Shown: in pieces, positions 32,834-45,049 of the stretch
Layout of the letters: each line of letters starts with the position of its first letter
How positions within the stretch are numbered: position 1 is the first letter of the stretch
Assembly (NCBI GenBank): GCA_024364735.1
Contig: JAGFNQ010010036.1
Location: forward strand, 62,001 to 126,000
Reading direction: 5' to 3'
Length of the DNA: 64,000 nt
From: Boesenbergia rotunda
Lineage: Eukaryota; Streptophyta; Magnoliopsida; Zingiberales; Zingiberaceae
Position numbers and translations under genes: made by a program
Notes under the pieces: generated by a model
What the model was told of the DNA's origin: nothing
Seen by the model: only the letters and a program-made list of their open reading frames with translations
Databases searched by the model: none

Positions 32834-35800
32834 TAATCATCATTAACATTTACATCCTTATCACTAGACTCTGATAGTTCAACAAGATCATTATTGCTGA
32901 ATATCTCTCCATCATCTATATCCTTGTAAGTTACATTAAGGAATGTCTGCTGGATATCACTGCTGGATATCTCTACAAGTAAATCAGATATAGATTAGAG
33001 TTGTGAATCAACTAAATGTCTCTCTACTTTGTCATTCTGAAATGCATCATGATTTTGAGCAGTGATGCTGTTCGACATTTCTATAGTCAAGTGAGCCTTC
33101 ATTCGATAAGCAAACAACCATTCACTAGATCTTCTTCTTTTCGTAGGGTATTCAAGATAAAAAAACCTAACTCACTTGTATCCCGAAAATGAAAGGTTAA
33201 AATTTATTAAACCTTTTATTTTTATTAACCTCCACTAATTTATAGTTTGAATGTATTCTTGTACCTATTCTTGGTGTCAGATCATACTATGAACATTTAA
33301 ATAACACACACCATTTTATAGGTAATGTAGGATATTCAATCCCTATGATTTCATCCAGTCTACCATAGTAATCAAACTCTGAGTTATTGTTGTCGATATA
33401 TTCTTTAACACAATCTCCAGAATTATATGTTAATCTTCGTGAATCTCATTGTGCCATGTGGAATCTTAGCCCATTAGTATAGTATCTAGAGTAGACCTTT
33501 ATTTTATGGAACAGTCTTGATGTAAGATTCAGTATTCTATCATCTTGCACATTTGATATTCTACAGTCTTTCACCTGAATAAATTAAAAAATAAATTAGG
33601 ACCAGACTGAATAGACATAAACATATTAATTTTCTAACGATATTGCAACTTACATATATTTGAAATCATAATGCAAATTCGGTCTCTAACTTTTCAGCTA
33701 CCTCGCTTGTACCCATTGATAGATTTTGTAGATATAGTTGTTGTTCGTATAAGATGTGAAAGATGTGGGGTCGTTGTAATCGATAGAGGGGGGGTGAATA
33801 TCGATAATGTAAAATTTTCGGAAACACAGATTTAAACGCAGCGAAAAATGCACAATTCAAACACGGCTAACGCAGTTTGTTTTACTTGATTCGGAGTCTG
33901 TAACGACTTCTAATCCAAGGCCTACAGTCCTTGAGTGTTTTGTTGGGCAATTCTATAGTTTGGAAAATGCTTTACAAGTATAAGAAGTTAAATACAGAAC
34001 AAAATTTAATGCTTTATACCGATGACACTTAAGAAGAAATGCTGAGCTTGTTGGAGCGACGTATCATCGATCTTGAATGTTGTCAGCGTAGAAAACTAGA
34101 ACACAGAAACTTCTCATAGTGTGTTTGTGCTTGAGTTGATGTTCGGAAGCAAAGGGATGATGCCCCTTTTATAGCTGGTTCTTAGGCGCCTGATAGCTTA
34201 TGGGGCGCCTACCATGTCACCCGAATTCGTTGCATGCTTATCCGTAGACTTGGCCCGTGTTTATCTCCATTCATGGGTGCTTGAGACTACTGAGGCACCT
34301 GGGAGCTCACGGGCGCTTAGGAGTTGACGTGGCACAAATGCTGGAAGAACCCCTTCTGGGGCGCCTGATACCATTCAGGCGTCTGGGTTCTCGGGCACCT
34401 GAACCCTTTTAGGCGCCTGGTATTGCAGTAGCTAACTCCTTTCAGCCTGTAACCAAGGTTAGTTCAAGAACACAATATAATATGATAAATATGCATGAAA
34501 AACAGTCAGAGCTGTCTTGGTTCTGACTTTAGATTTCAAATGAAATCCTAAGTCAAATCGACACCTACTGTTCCTTCTTCCAGGGAACGCGCCCTCACCT
34601 ACTCCACTCTGGATAAGTTACCTTTCGCCAACCGGCTCCTCCGGTTGGACTTTTGCTTAGCCTCTAAGACTCCTGGATCTTAAGACGTCCGTACTTTGAC
34701 CCGTCTCTACTTCTGTCCGCAGTCCTCGCTCGGCTAAGTCTCCTACCCAATCCTCCGGGTCAGGTCTTCGGTGCCCAGTCCTCGACTAGGTCTTCTTGCC
34801 CAATTCCTCGAACCAGGTCTTTGTGCCCAACCCTCAGTCAGGTCTTCGGTGCCCAACCCTCGGCCGGGACTTTGTGCCAAGTCCTCGACCAGGACTTCAT
34901 GCTCAACCCTGCAGATCAAGACTTCGGGCCTAGCTCAACTAGGGCTTTCCTGCACACTTAGTAAAATACTCATATCACAATGTAAACTTAACTTTGAACC
35001 CTTTGCCATTATTAAAACCAGGTTCGATCTGGTGCTTCTGACACCAACAAAAGAAGGATATTTTAAGACAATTGGGATATCAAGAAAATAATTAAAATAT
35101 GATAATTGATTCATTAGAGAAGCCATCTTACTTTATATATGGTTTGACATCATCACAGTTTAAGAGTATGTATGTTCTTGCAGTATCGTATTCCTGTTCA
35201 GTTAACCATCTAGAAATAGATTCACCCATTGGCTTACAAGGAAAGTTGAAAATAGAAAGCATTAATGGGTCATCCGGTTGAGCATCATCAGAATTTCTAG
35301 GACACTTACGAAGTCTAGTTTTCACATTGTCAGCAAAATAATAGGAACAGAAAGATGATGCTTTTCAACCAGATAGGTATTACATATTGACCCCTCAACT
35401 CTTACTTTGTTATGTACATTATTCTTTAATTTTCTCAAAAATCATTCGAATAGATACATCCATCGATACTACACAAGACCAGCTATTTGTGCCTCATATG
35501 GTAAATGTATCGGTAGATGTTCCATTGAATCAAAAAAATTAGGTGAAAATATGCGCTCCAGCTTACATAGTATAAGTGGAATGCCTATGTTTAGCTGAAA
35601 CATATCATCTATCATAATACACCTCGCTGTCGAATCTCTAAAAAATTAGACTCAATTCTGTAAGTGTTTACTAAACATTTTGTTGAAATAAGTCATGGAA
35701 CGCTACTGGAATAAGTCTTTGCATGAATACATGATAGTCATGACTCTTCATTTCAAATATATTTAACATATTCATATTCAGACATCGAGCCATATTTGAG

Positions 35801-37640
35801 GCATACCCATCAGGGAATTTTATTTCTCTCAACCAATTACATAAAATGTACTTACCATCTTTGTCCAATATTAACAAGTCTTTGGAAATCTATTGGTTGT
35901 TTCAATCATATTCAACTTTGGTTTGTTTATTAGTTCTTTTAATTCCTTATGTGATTTTGCAGTGACTTTAGTTCTTCCAGGCATATTCATCACAATGTTA
36001 AAGATATTATCAAAAAAAAATTTCTCAACATGTATGACATTTAAATTATGTCGAATGAGGAAATACTTCTAATATGGTAACTCCCAAAAAGTACTCCACT
36101 TCTTCCATCTACACTTGCACATCCTAACAATGTATTTACTTATTTAATTGGCACCAGGTTGAGATACTAGTAGGAATCCATAATTGTCTATGTTCAATGA
36201 TTTCTTCACCTGAAGCATGGACTAGAGAAAGTCTTCTGACTACAACATTCTTTAGGATTTTTTTTGTTTCGCCTGAAAGGGTGGTCAACTGGTAAAATTT
36301 TTGGATAATTATTAAACTAAGATACCTTCCTACTACAAGGTAATAAAAATGTATTAGAATTTGTCATGCAATGTGGGTATGTTAATTTACCAGCCGTGCT
36401 CTATCCAGATAACATTGAGTATGTTGGAAAATCACTGATCGTCCATAATAATATAGTAAGCAATCGAAAATTTATTTTACTTACAACATCATAAGTCACT
36501 GACTCTACATTTCATAGTTCATTCAACTTAGCAATCAAAGGTTGAAGGAAAACATGTATCTTATCTTTGGGATTAGTTTGACTAGGAACTAGTACAGTAA
36601 GAAACATAAATTCATCTTTCATGCACATCTATGACAGTAAATTGTATGGTGTCAATATTACTAGCCAAGATGAATATTGCTATCCCGATTGACCAAATGG
36701 CTGAAATCCATCTGCAGAAAGTCCCAATCAGACATTACGAGGTTCTATTGCAAATGAAAGATATATAATATCAAGATGTTTCCATATAGGGGAATCACAG
36801 GGATGACACATTATACTTCCTTCGTGCTAATGCTCAGGATGCCATATCATGTGACATGATGTAACGATAGATACATATAAGCGTTGAAGTCTAGCAGTTA
36901 ACAAAAGTAATACATGACTTTCCTTGCAATATTTTTTTCTTCTTCCCTGGTATAGGAGTACGATGCTTATAACAAGGGTGACGACAGATTTTGCATTAAC
37001 TTAGTTGTTTATCTTTATTCCAATAGATCATGCAGTTGTTGATATCTTTATTCCAATAGATCATGCAGTTCTGATATTAATTGATATATTTCATCATAAA
37101 AACTTTCTGAAAAATGATGTTCTGCTTTCATATTTAACAACCTTGCAGTAGTTGATAATTGGAATGACCAAAAGGAATACCTTTCCACACTTCCTTTCAC
37201 TAGACTTTAACATGTAATATAATTGTTGATATTCAGGTGCAGATATTCATCTATATTGGAATAATCAGCTGCATTCATCGCATCATCAATCATTGATTGC
37301 ATTGCAATATTATTAGTTGATTATTTAGGCAGCGCAACAAACGTGTCAGATGATGAACCAACAGAAGGCCCAATTAGTACATATATATAAGGTACTCCGT
37401 GACAATATCAGTTATAGTAGTTTGGCATAAAACTATTTCTACATATATGTACTCTCATGGTATCCTATTACGGTAGGCTATATTTCTACATTTTCTATGA
37501 TTATACGGACACTTTAACTTAGCACAATTCAAACATTCTGGTTGACTATTGGCAAAGTTCATAAATTGTTCAAGTTCAGTAATAAAATTATCCTTGATAA
37601 ATTCATTATCTAATTGATTGTAAATCTAAGCTTTGTTCAT
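32834..37640 (-). pseudogene. CACTA (En/Spm) transposase, TNP2-type, heavily decayed
   Basis: Starts at 37640 with a Transpos_assoc domain (NFITELEQFMNFANSQPEC, then CPYNHRKCRN). The central TNP2 domain (36840-36360) is recognisable by MCHPCDSPIWKHLD, LSADGFQPFGQSG, LTPYNLLS and LLTILLWTISDFPTYSMLSG. The C-terminal end at 32834-32950 is acidic (ESSDKDVNVNDD). Stop codons and frameshifts are spread throughout, and a solo LTR interrupts 33764-35049. The family cuts and pastes CACTA elements. The open frames at 35671-35877 and 35128-35325 are pieces of it. Confidence 0.8.
33764..35049 (-). mobile_element. Solo copia LTR inside the CACTA gene
   Basis: Minus-strand LTR from TGTTGGTGTC to ACCCCACA, flanked by the duplication aaaga (33759-33763 and 35050-35054). 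Contains AGGCGCCT-type palindromes (34190-34430) and a minisatellite of 'agtcctcgactaggtct'-like stems (34700-34950). Related to the LTRs at 26731 and 50367 by its terminal CGATATTCACCCCCCC block. Confidence 0.9.
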
Positions 37641-39198
37641 ATATATTATTACCTAATAAGAATAAAAATTTGGAATACTATTAAACTTTTATAAATTTAA
37701 TGAATTCAGCGGTAAAAATTAATTAAATAATATATATTGTTAAATTTAATGAAAACATTATAAGCTAAATAAGTGAGAACATCATGAGCTAAATTGATTC
37801 ACATTTTCTTTTATTTTGATGAATGTTTCATAAGCATCAACAACCATCATGGTGGTGAATAAAATTAACATAAATTACAAGAAACCTATATTTTAGATCA
37901 GACAAAAACCAAAGCCTACTACTATCTTTAAAGTTCTAATAATACTAAAATATACTAACAAAATAATTAGCTTTAAAAAATAGTTCCTATAATAAGCATT
38001 TTTCATATTCCTATAATAAGGTCTAAAATTTCACACTAAAATAACCAAATAAGTATTGCTAATGTAGACACTAAACAAAATCTACTAATGCAGTAACTAT
38101 AGTATCCTACAACATAACAAGAGTATACCTGAAGATTAGTAGTCAAGATGGAGAAGAGAAGCACATCCAATATCGTACCAATTAAAAATTTATACTTAAA
38201 ATAATTCACTAATAATCAAAAATAAAATTAATACAACATTTTGACAAAAATATTAATATATAAACGTCAGCCACGGTAAGAATTGGCCGGCGGTGGCCAA
38301 AATTGGTCGGTCGTGGTTGCGGCTAGAATTGGCCACCTTGTAGTGGCCAACCGGCAAGATTTAGGCGCCTGGCAGTGGCTGACCACAGTTGCGGCCAAAA
38401 CTAGCCGGTCGTGGTTGTAGCTAGAACTGGCCACCCGACAGTGGCCGACCATAGCCAGAATTGGCCGGCTGTGGTCGTGGTCAGAACTGGCCACCCGGTA
38501 GTGGCCTGTCGGTGCTTGGCAGTGCTGCTCAGCTGGGCAAATCTAGCCACTCGCTAGATTTGTCAAGCTGCTATATCTGGCAATGACCGAATTTAACCAG
38601 CCGACACAAGATGTGGTTGACCACATCTTGCGTCGGCTAGTGGCTTGGTCGGAGAGGGAAGAAAGAATGAAAGAAGAGGCGTAGCTTCATCGGAGAACAA
38701 TAGCACGGAGGGGAGGCATCGGAGATCGGAGCTAAGAGGACGAAGAGAGAACGTGGGCAATCAAAAATACGGCTCAACCCTAATATTGATAACGATTTCT
38801 TGACCGAATTAAGTTTCTGTTAGGAATATTCCTGACGAAAAAGAAAATTCATCGAAAAATACTTAATGCCACGTGTGTGAGCCCCAAAATTCCCGATGGA
38901 ATATTGTTTCCTTCGGTAATATTCTCGATAGAAACTTAATTTCGTCAGGAAATACTTTTTCCACGTGTGCAGCTCCCGAGATTCCCGATGGAATGATGTT
39001 TTCATTGGTAATATTTCCGACGGAAACTTAATCCCATTGGAAAATACTTTTTTCACGTGTGCGGGTCACGAGATTCCCAACGGAATGTTGTTTCTGTCGA
39101 GATATACGTACTGACGGAATTAAATTTCTGTCGGTAGATCCTGACGGAAAAAAATTCCATCGGATTTTCCATTGGTATTGCAGATATTGCTTGTAGTG
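37641..39198 (-). mobile_element. CACTA element 5' terminal region with inverted-repeat end
   Basis: The minus strand begins CACTACAAGCAATATC at 39198, the CACTA terminal motif. Subterminal repeats of CCGTCGG/CCGACGG-type words (38790-39170), often 'attcccgatggaat', are typical of the family. A GC-rich block (38268-38520) repeats 'ggccaccggcagtggccgacc'-like units. The other end is missing: the element is cut at about 32815. This region is duplicated at 52597-53381. Confidence 0.8.
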
Positions 39199-39413
39199 AA
39201 TATTTTTTTTAGTGAAGAACTTTCGCTAATGCATGCATGTGATTCAGCAAACGTACTAGGTAGTGAAAAAGTTTGCCTATATTTTTAGGAAAAAAATTTT
39301 TTTTTATCGACCAACTTTCACCGTGCAACAACCAATATTTTTTTTAAAAAAATTAAATATTTCAAATTTGATTGATGGATCTAGAGAGTTTGGAAGGATA
39401 CGAAATCAATTCT

Positions 39414-40356
39414 TGTAAGTATCCCTAGTTGATTTTGATGTGATTAACCAATTTAAGTTACGTCCTGGTATGTTTAATCTCTCTGCTAAGTGTGCAGGAG
39501 CTTCGGTACGGAGGAAGTCGAGCGTATGATGTAGCAGACGAGAAGGATTATGCAGGGAAGTCAGCTGACGGGCTTGGTACAATCCGAGGGACGCGAAAGC
39601 TACGGAAGAGTACACCGGTGGATCGAGAAAGACGTACGCGACGCTCGAGGGACGGGAGACCGGGAGGAAGCACGCTTGAGGGGCGAAAGGCCGGAGTCGG
39701 GTTCGGACGAGCTTAACTCCGGTTGACCGGAAATCATCCAGAGGGTGAACCAAAAGACTGGTTAGTTTGACCATGTCAAACCAGGCGCTCAAAAAAAAAA
39801 AAAAGAAAATTTAGTTTATTACTAAGAAGACTCGAACTCTAAACCTCGGCAGCATATGTTGCCATGGTTACCAGTTGGGATAACAATTAATGACTTTAAG
39901 ATGCTGCCGATGATTCTACTTGATGATGATAACATCGAAGTCTAAAGCAAATGATAAAATCTTAAAGGATAAAACCTTATCCTTGAATCAGATCCAATGG
40001 ATGCAGTTTAATGCCATCCAAGATCAACCATCCATATTACATCTATGGATCAACGGCCAAGAGAAAAGTCCTCAACAATCAACAATCCAGATTTATTCTC
40101 TTAGGTTATAAATAGGCTTAGAGTTTCAGCCTTTTCATTCATTCAATTAATTCATTCTTGTAAACTCTCTAAAAGTCTAGCGTGCTATTTTTGAAAGACT
40201 TCTCCGCCACAAGGAGCATTTTATTGAGCGTCCACTGCCTTGGAAGCAACGTTCTCAATTGCGACCAAGTTTCTTTTTTTAAAGATGAGTGCCTCCTCTT
40301 TCATATTTGTTTTCCGTCCATTCACCCCTCTCTAGCCGGTCCAACCCGATCCAACA
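39414..40356 (+). repeat. 5' LTR of the non-autonomous element
   Basis: 943 bp. A TATA-like 'ttataaatagg' at 40105 lies upstream of 'ttcattcattcaattaattc' and 'gcttctccgccacaaggag' blocks seen in the solo LTR at 2751 in opposite orientation. Differs from the 3' LTR by scattered substitutions. Confidence 0.92.
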
Positions 40357-40370
40357 AGTGATATCAGAGC
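40357..40370 (+). promoter_or_regulatory. tRNA-Met primer-binding site (variant)
   Basis: AGTGATATCAGAGC follows the LTR end. Compared with the usual TGGTATCAGAGC it has A for the second G. Confidence 0.85.
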
Positions 40371-40419
40371 TAAGATCGTCGCAGAAGGAATAACTTACTA
40401 CTGCAGCAATTTCGAGAAA

Positions 40420-41295
40420 ATGGTTGGAGTCGTAATCAACCCGTCGAAATTTGAGGGGGGGTTCGCGATGTGGAAGCACCGAATGCAGGTATTTTTAAAA
40501 CTAATATTAAACTGCTACTAATTATGAAAAATGGGTTTTCAGTTCCTAAAGACAACAACGGCAAGGATAAAAAAATAGAGTCGCGGACCAAGAAGAAGAA
40601 ATTAGACTTTGAACAAATAGCAAAGCTGAATTTCATCTGCTAACCGTTCTTCCCACGGAAGAAGTTAACCGCATCGAGAATTACAACTCGGCAAAAGAGC
40701 TCTGGGAGAAATTCCAGAAATTGCATGAAGAAAAGAATAAGAAATCAGACATCGTCGCACTGAACACAAGGAAGATCCAACTCGACGACGAGTTCTCGTC
40801 AGAAGAGTTTGAAGGTCAAGAATACGCGGGACTTGCGCTGATGGCAAATCATCAAGAAGGGAGCACTGATGAAGGGGGAGAGACGTTAGAAGAAACCGAC
40901 GACGAAGAAAGGACCTCGCTTTTCGAAAGCGACCTGGTAACTGAGGTTTGTTTACTTCCTCATGATCAGTTACATGCTGGAGTTAAAGTTTTGCTCAAAT
41001 CTAATTGTAGATTAGAAAAAGAAAATTAAAAATTAAAAAATGAATTAACACTTATATCCTCGTCTGAAATTTTGAAAAATGAAAATGATAATTTGAAAAT
41101 CTTAATGCAAAAATTAGAACTTGATATTGCATATTTACGCCAAAAGAAAAATAGCTTTCCTGATAATTTAAATTAGTATTTTAAAAATCATAAGGGACAA
41201 TTTAAAAAGGTGCCCAAAAGCTATATTCCGCCTAAGTTTTTAATTAATCCTGTAGACAGGAACTTATTTTGGGTTCCTAAATTTGTATTAAACTG
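40420..41295 (+). pseudogene. Shrunken copia gag of the non-autonomous element
   Basis: Starts MVGVVINPSKFEGGFAMWKH at 40420, the N-terminal gag motif. After a frameshift it continues LTVLPTEEVNRIENYNSAKE, then jumps from the UBN2 helix region into the acidic segment (LALMANHQEGSTDEGGE) and a coiled coil, ending with VPKSYIPPKFLINP and FWVPKFVLN. The middle of gag and the zinc knuckle are absent. Stops near 40514 and 41026. Bases 41296-42085 are AT-rich with no gene. Confidence 0.82.
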
Positions 41296-42085
41296 ATAAT
41301 ATTTTTTGTTATTATATATGTGTGCATTTTGTTACTCTAACAAAAATTATGTCTTTATTTTTTTTATGCATAATTATGTTGTCTATCTACTGGAACTTCT
41401 TTCAAAATTTTTCGAATATTTTTTCCCTCGAAATTTGAAATTAAGAGTTTAGGGGAAAGACTCATTATAATTTTTTTTTCAAATTTTTCGAAGTATTTTT
41501 TCCAATTTTTTAAAATTTACTCTTCAAAAACTCTTATGTGTTGGTTTGTCATTTTTGGACTTGATGAACGAATTTAAAACTCAAAATTTTTGTCCAAACT
41601 CATATCTTCATCTTCGACTTAAACAAAAATATTCAATTTTTTTTTCAATTTTTTATGAATTGTTTATTGAAATATGTTTTTTTTTAATTTTTAAAATTCG
41701 ATAGAAAAATATTTTGACCAGATCCAATTTTTTTGGATCTCCTCAACAGCTGTGGATTTTATCAAAAAAAATTTGGATTTTATTTAAGTTATTTTTTTTA
41801 AAAAAATAGAATTAACTTTGAAAAAATATGTCATTTTAAATTTGAAAAATCTGTGACAACGCGATTTTTTCACTTAGAATATTTTTTATCGCACTAAAAA
41901 ATTTTCTTCTTCCCTAATTATATTTTCCCATTTTTTGATGTGATCAAAGGGGGAGGAATAGTATTATGTTAAGGGTAGAATTTTAATTTATTCTAAATTA
42001 AATTTTTTTTAAAACTTAAACTGTTTACATTATTATGCATGTTTTTTTATTTTGTTTACCCTAACTTAACTCAGGTTGATGCACA

Positions 42086-42101
42086 TCAAAAAGGGAGAGA
42101 T
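42086..42101 (+). promoter_or_regulatory. Polypurine tract
   Basis: CAAAAAGGGAGAGAT directly before the 3' LTR start TGTAAGTACCCC. It confirms plus orientation. Confidence 0.85.
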
Positions 42102-43036
42102 TGTAAGTACCCCTGGTTGATTTTGATGTGATTAACCAATTTAAGTTAGGTCCTGATATGTTTAATCCCTCTGCTAAATGTGCAGGAGCTTAGGTACGGA
42201 GGAAGTCGAGCGTAAGATGTAGCAGACGAGATGGATTGTGCAGGGAAATGAGCTGACGGGCTTGGTACAATCCGAGGGACGCAGAAGCTGCGGAAGAGTA
42301 CACCGGTGGATCGAGAAGGACGTATGCGACGCCAGAGGGATGAGAAACCGGGAGGAAGCACGCTCGAGGGGCGAAAGACTGGAGTCGGGTTCGGGTGAGC
42401 CTAACTCCGGTTGGCCGGAAATCACCCAGAAGATGAACCAAAAGACTGGTCAGTTTGACCATGTCAAACCAGGCGCTCGAAAAAAAGAAAATTTAATTAT
42501 TACTAAGAAGACTCAAACTCTAGACCTCGACAACATATGTTGCCATGGTTACCAATTGGGATAACAGTTAATGACATTGAGATGCTGCCGATGATTCTAC
42601 TTGATGATGATAACATCGAAGTCTAAAGCAGATGATATAATCTTAAAGGATAAAACCTTATCCTTGAATCAAATCCAATGGATGCAGTTTAATCTCATCC
42701 AAGATTAACCATCTAGATTACATCTATGGATCAACGACCAAGAGAAAAGTTCTCAACAATCAACAATCCAGATTTATTCTCTTAGGCTATAAATAGGCTT
42801 AGAGTTTCAGCTTTTTCATTCATTCAATTAATTCATTTTTGTAAACTCTCAAAAAGTCTAGCGTGCTATTTTTGTAAGGCTTCTCCGCCACAAGGAGATT
42901 TTTATTGAGCGTCCACTGCCTTAGAAGCAACGTTCTCAGTTATGACCCAGTTTCTTTTTTTAAAGATGAGTGCCTCCACTTTCATAATTTTTTCCGTCTA
43001 TTCAACCCTCTCTAGCCGGTCCAATCTGATCCAACA
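42102..43036 (+). repeat. 3' LTR of the non-autonomous element
   Basis: 935 bp, matching the 5' LTR throughout. Ends CTGATCCAACA followed by attct. Open frames inside it on either strand are LTR artefacts also seen in the 5' LTR and in the solo LTR at 2751. Confidence 0.92.
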
Positions 43037-43645
43037 ATTCTTTCTTGTTCCTCTAAATCACCTAATTTTATAATTACTCTCAATTATTAAATTAACCTAA
43101 TATATTTAGATCGGTGATTTTTTGAACATAAATGTATTTTAAAAAAATCTAAATCATGTTCAAAAAGTCATAGATCTCAACATATTAGGTCAAATATATA
43201 TTTGAGAGCATTTATATAATCTGAGGATTTATAAAAATATATAGGAATTAATTTCATATTATTCCGAGCACTTTAAGTGCATCAACCGGCTTCAGACTTA
43301 TTTATTTTTTAATTTTTTAAAATCCCCATTCTGCGATGAATCCATGGATTCATCACTAAATTTGTGATGAATTTATGAATTCGTAGTAGAAACGTAAAAT
43401 TTAATAAATATCAATAATCCCTTTAAATTATAAGGAAAATAAAAATATTAAGTATCTTAGGATGTTGCGACGAATATATTTATTTGTACGTATTAGCAAC
43501 GAATTTATTATTCGTGCCAAACTCCGTGACGAATATTGAATTCGTGGCAATTTTATCAACGAACAAGATTAATTTCATCACAAAAAGTGTGACGAACTAA
43601 GTATTTGTTGCAAAATATGCGACGAATATAGAAGTTTTGAGCGTA
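43037..43645. other. Duplicated non-coding flank (matches 53576-54175)
   Basis: AT-rich; contains a run of imperfect GACGAAT / ATTCGTC words (43450-43640), also present in copy C. No gene. The match to copy C breaks at about 43645. Confidence 0.75.
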
Positions 43646-44599
43646 TCTTGAACAATTAATTTCTGGATCGTCTGAACAATTAATTAACCGGCGAGAGCCA
43701 GTGTTTCCTTATATGTGTTCTTGTGCTAATGTTGTTAATACAAAAGCACAGGAGGGCTTTGCCCTTGGGCGAGTAGGCCTACCACCCGCCACGCGCGCCA
43801 CGTGGCATGTCGATGTGACGTATCATGATTAGGTGGCGCCACGTGACATGTCGGTGACGAGGCAGTGCCTATGTGGCACGTGACTGTGTAGAGAACGATG
43901 ACTAGATTTGGCGAACAGATGGTGGCCGTCGGATCAAAGATCTAGACAGATCGCAGGAAGGTGCGATCTGGAGCGTCGAACAAAGATCTGGATAGATCGC
44001 AGGCAGGTACGATCTAGAGCGTCAGATTCGAATCTGACTATGAAGAGGGATGATGGATCTGAGGCGTCGGATTAAATATTCTAATCTGATGGCTGAGATC
44101 AAGATGTGATCTGAAGAGTTATAACTCTTCAGATCAAGGGATGAGATTAAAAGACCTGTAAAGGGTTATACCCTTTCGTTATGAACGGTCCAGATCTATC
44201 CGAACCAAAGGGTACTTACCTCTTCACTCAATATAAATAGATCCCTCCACTTGATCATTTCATTCATTCAAGTATTGCAATCTAAAAGCATTTGCACTCA
44301 TCCATCTTCTGCATTGAGAGTCCAAAAAGCCTACGGAAAAGTTCGCCGGTCTTGGAATTTGAAGTACTACTATTCCGAGATGACGTTGTTGTATCTTGGA
44401 AACGAATTGCTGCTATTCGTGAACACCTGTAGCGGAGCAATATCGTTTTACAGAGATAGTGTCGAATACTAGCCTCGACATAAACCAATCAATTTGCTTC
44501 TTCCAAAAGCAACCTTCCGGAAAATCCAACGGTTAGATCGTAAATCGACTAAGTCAAATACCGAGGAGATACAAATCATAAACCAATAATTACTATTAC
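43646..44599 (+). repeat. LTR-like insertion or replacement absent from copy C
   Basis: Sequence found only in copy B. It includes G-box/CACGTG-rich DNA (43790-43880), two ~50-bp direct repeats ('gatcgcaggaaggtgcgatct...' and 'gatcgcaggcaggtacgatct...', 43950-44030), a TATA box (AATATAAATAG at 44230) and a 'cattcattcaagtattgcaatct' start region. These are features of a copia-type LTR. I could not find a matching 5-bp duplication, and about 420 bp of copy C are missing here, so insertion was accompanied by loss. Confidence 0.45.
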
Positions 44600-44807
44600 A
44601 GTCTATGGCAAAAATATAAAATCACGCGCTGGTCCGTGAAAAAAAGACCTGAATCCACCGTCATTCTTTCTCTTAGATTTCCATTTTCTACTTAAAAAAA
44701 ATGTGATTCAGTTTCAGATTCAAGATAATATTATATATTAATCCATCAGATATATAATTAATGCATGCATTATACATACGACATTATTAATTATTAATAT
44801 CTACCGA

Positions 44808-44963
44808 CTATTCATGTTTCCGGAGACGAGCAAAGTAACCTTTGGGGATCGTTCTGAAAGGTGTCTCTGAGAATGTACTCGCCCTTGCGGCCAGGGGCTC
44901 TGAGAATGTACTCGCCACGACCGAAGCGAAGTCATGGCTCTGTTTGCTTCCCGAGCTGCCCAT
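44808..44963 (-). pseudogene. Small membrane-protein gene, copy B, broken
   Basis: Starts MGSSGSKQSHDFASVVA like copy C, then a 72-bp stretch present in copy C (55299-55370, coding most of the membrane segment and the RRANND linker) is missing. It is replaced by a second copy of ctctgagaatgtactcgcc (44865-44883 repeated at 44898-44916). An extra C near 44847 shifts the frame before the KGYF motif. The conserved MRAPGRKG core is lost, so the product would not resemble the family. Confidence 0.88.
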
Positions 44964-45009
44964 ATCACCAGCGGACTGTCAGTGCAACACTAGCATCGAG
45001 AGTGGTGTT

Positions 45010-45018
45010 ACTTATATG
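45010..45018 (-). promoter_or_regulatory. TATA box of gene copy B
   Basis: Minus strand CATATAAGT about 47 bases upstream of the ATG at 44963; same position and sequence as copy C. Confidence 0.55.
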
Positions 45019-45049
45019 AGAGAGCTAGGAACATATTCAATTACCACAT

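Larger units (their letters stand above)
39414..43036 (+). mobile_element. Non-autonomous copia-type LTR retrotransposon, complete
   Basis: Two LTRs (39414-40356 and 42102-43036) start TGTAAGTA and end TCCAACA, flanked by attct (39409-39413 and 43037-43041). Primer site at 40357, purine tract before 42102. The interior is 1.75 kb and codes only for a shrunken gag. The uninterrupted target site survives in the paralogous copy at about 53570 ('ctaattcttacttgttcc'), proving the insertion. The LTRs are very similar. It must have been copied by another element's enzymes. Confidence 0.95.

Noticed and set aside
33764..33780. Initial placement of the solo LTR edge at TGTAATCG (33775)
   Set aside because: That edge gives no target duplication; the edge TGTGGGG at 33764 gives aaaga on both sides.
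43646..44599. Clean solo LTR call with target duplication
   Set aside because: No 5-bp duplication could be found at either edge and part of the original sequence is missing, so only an LTR-like block is claimed.
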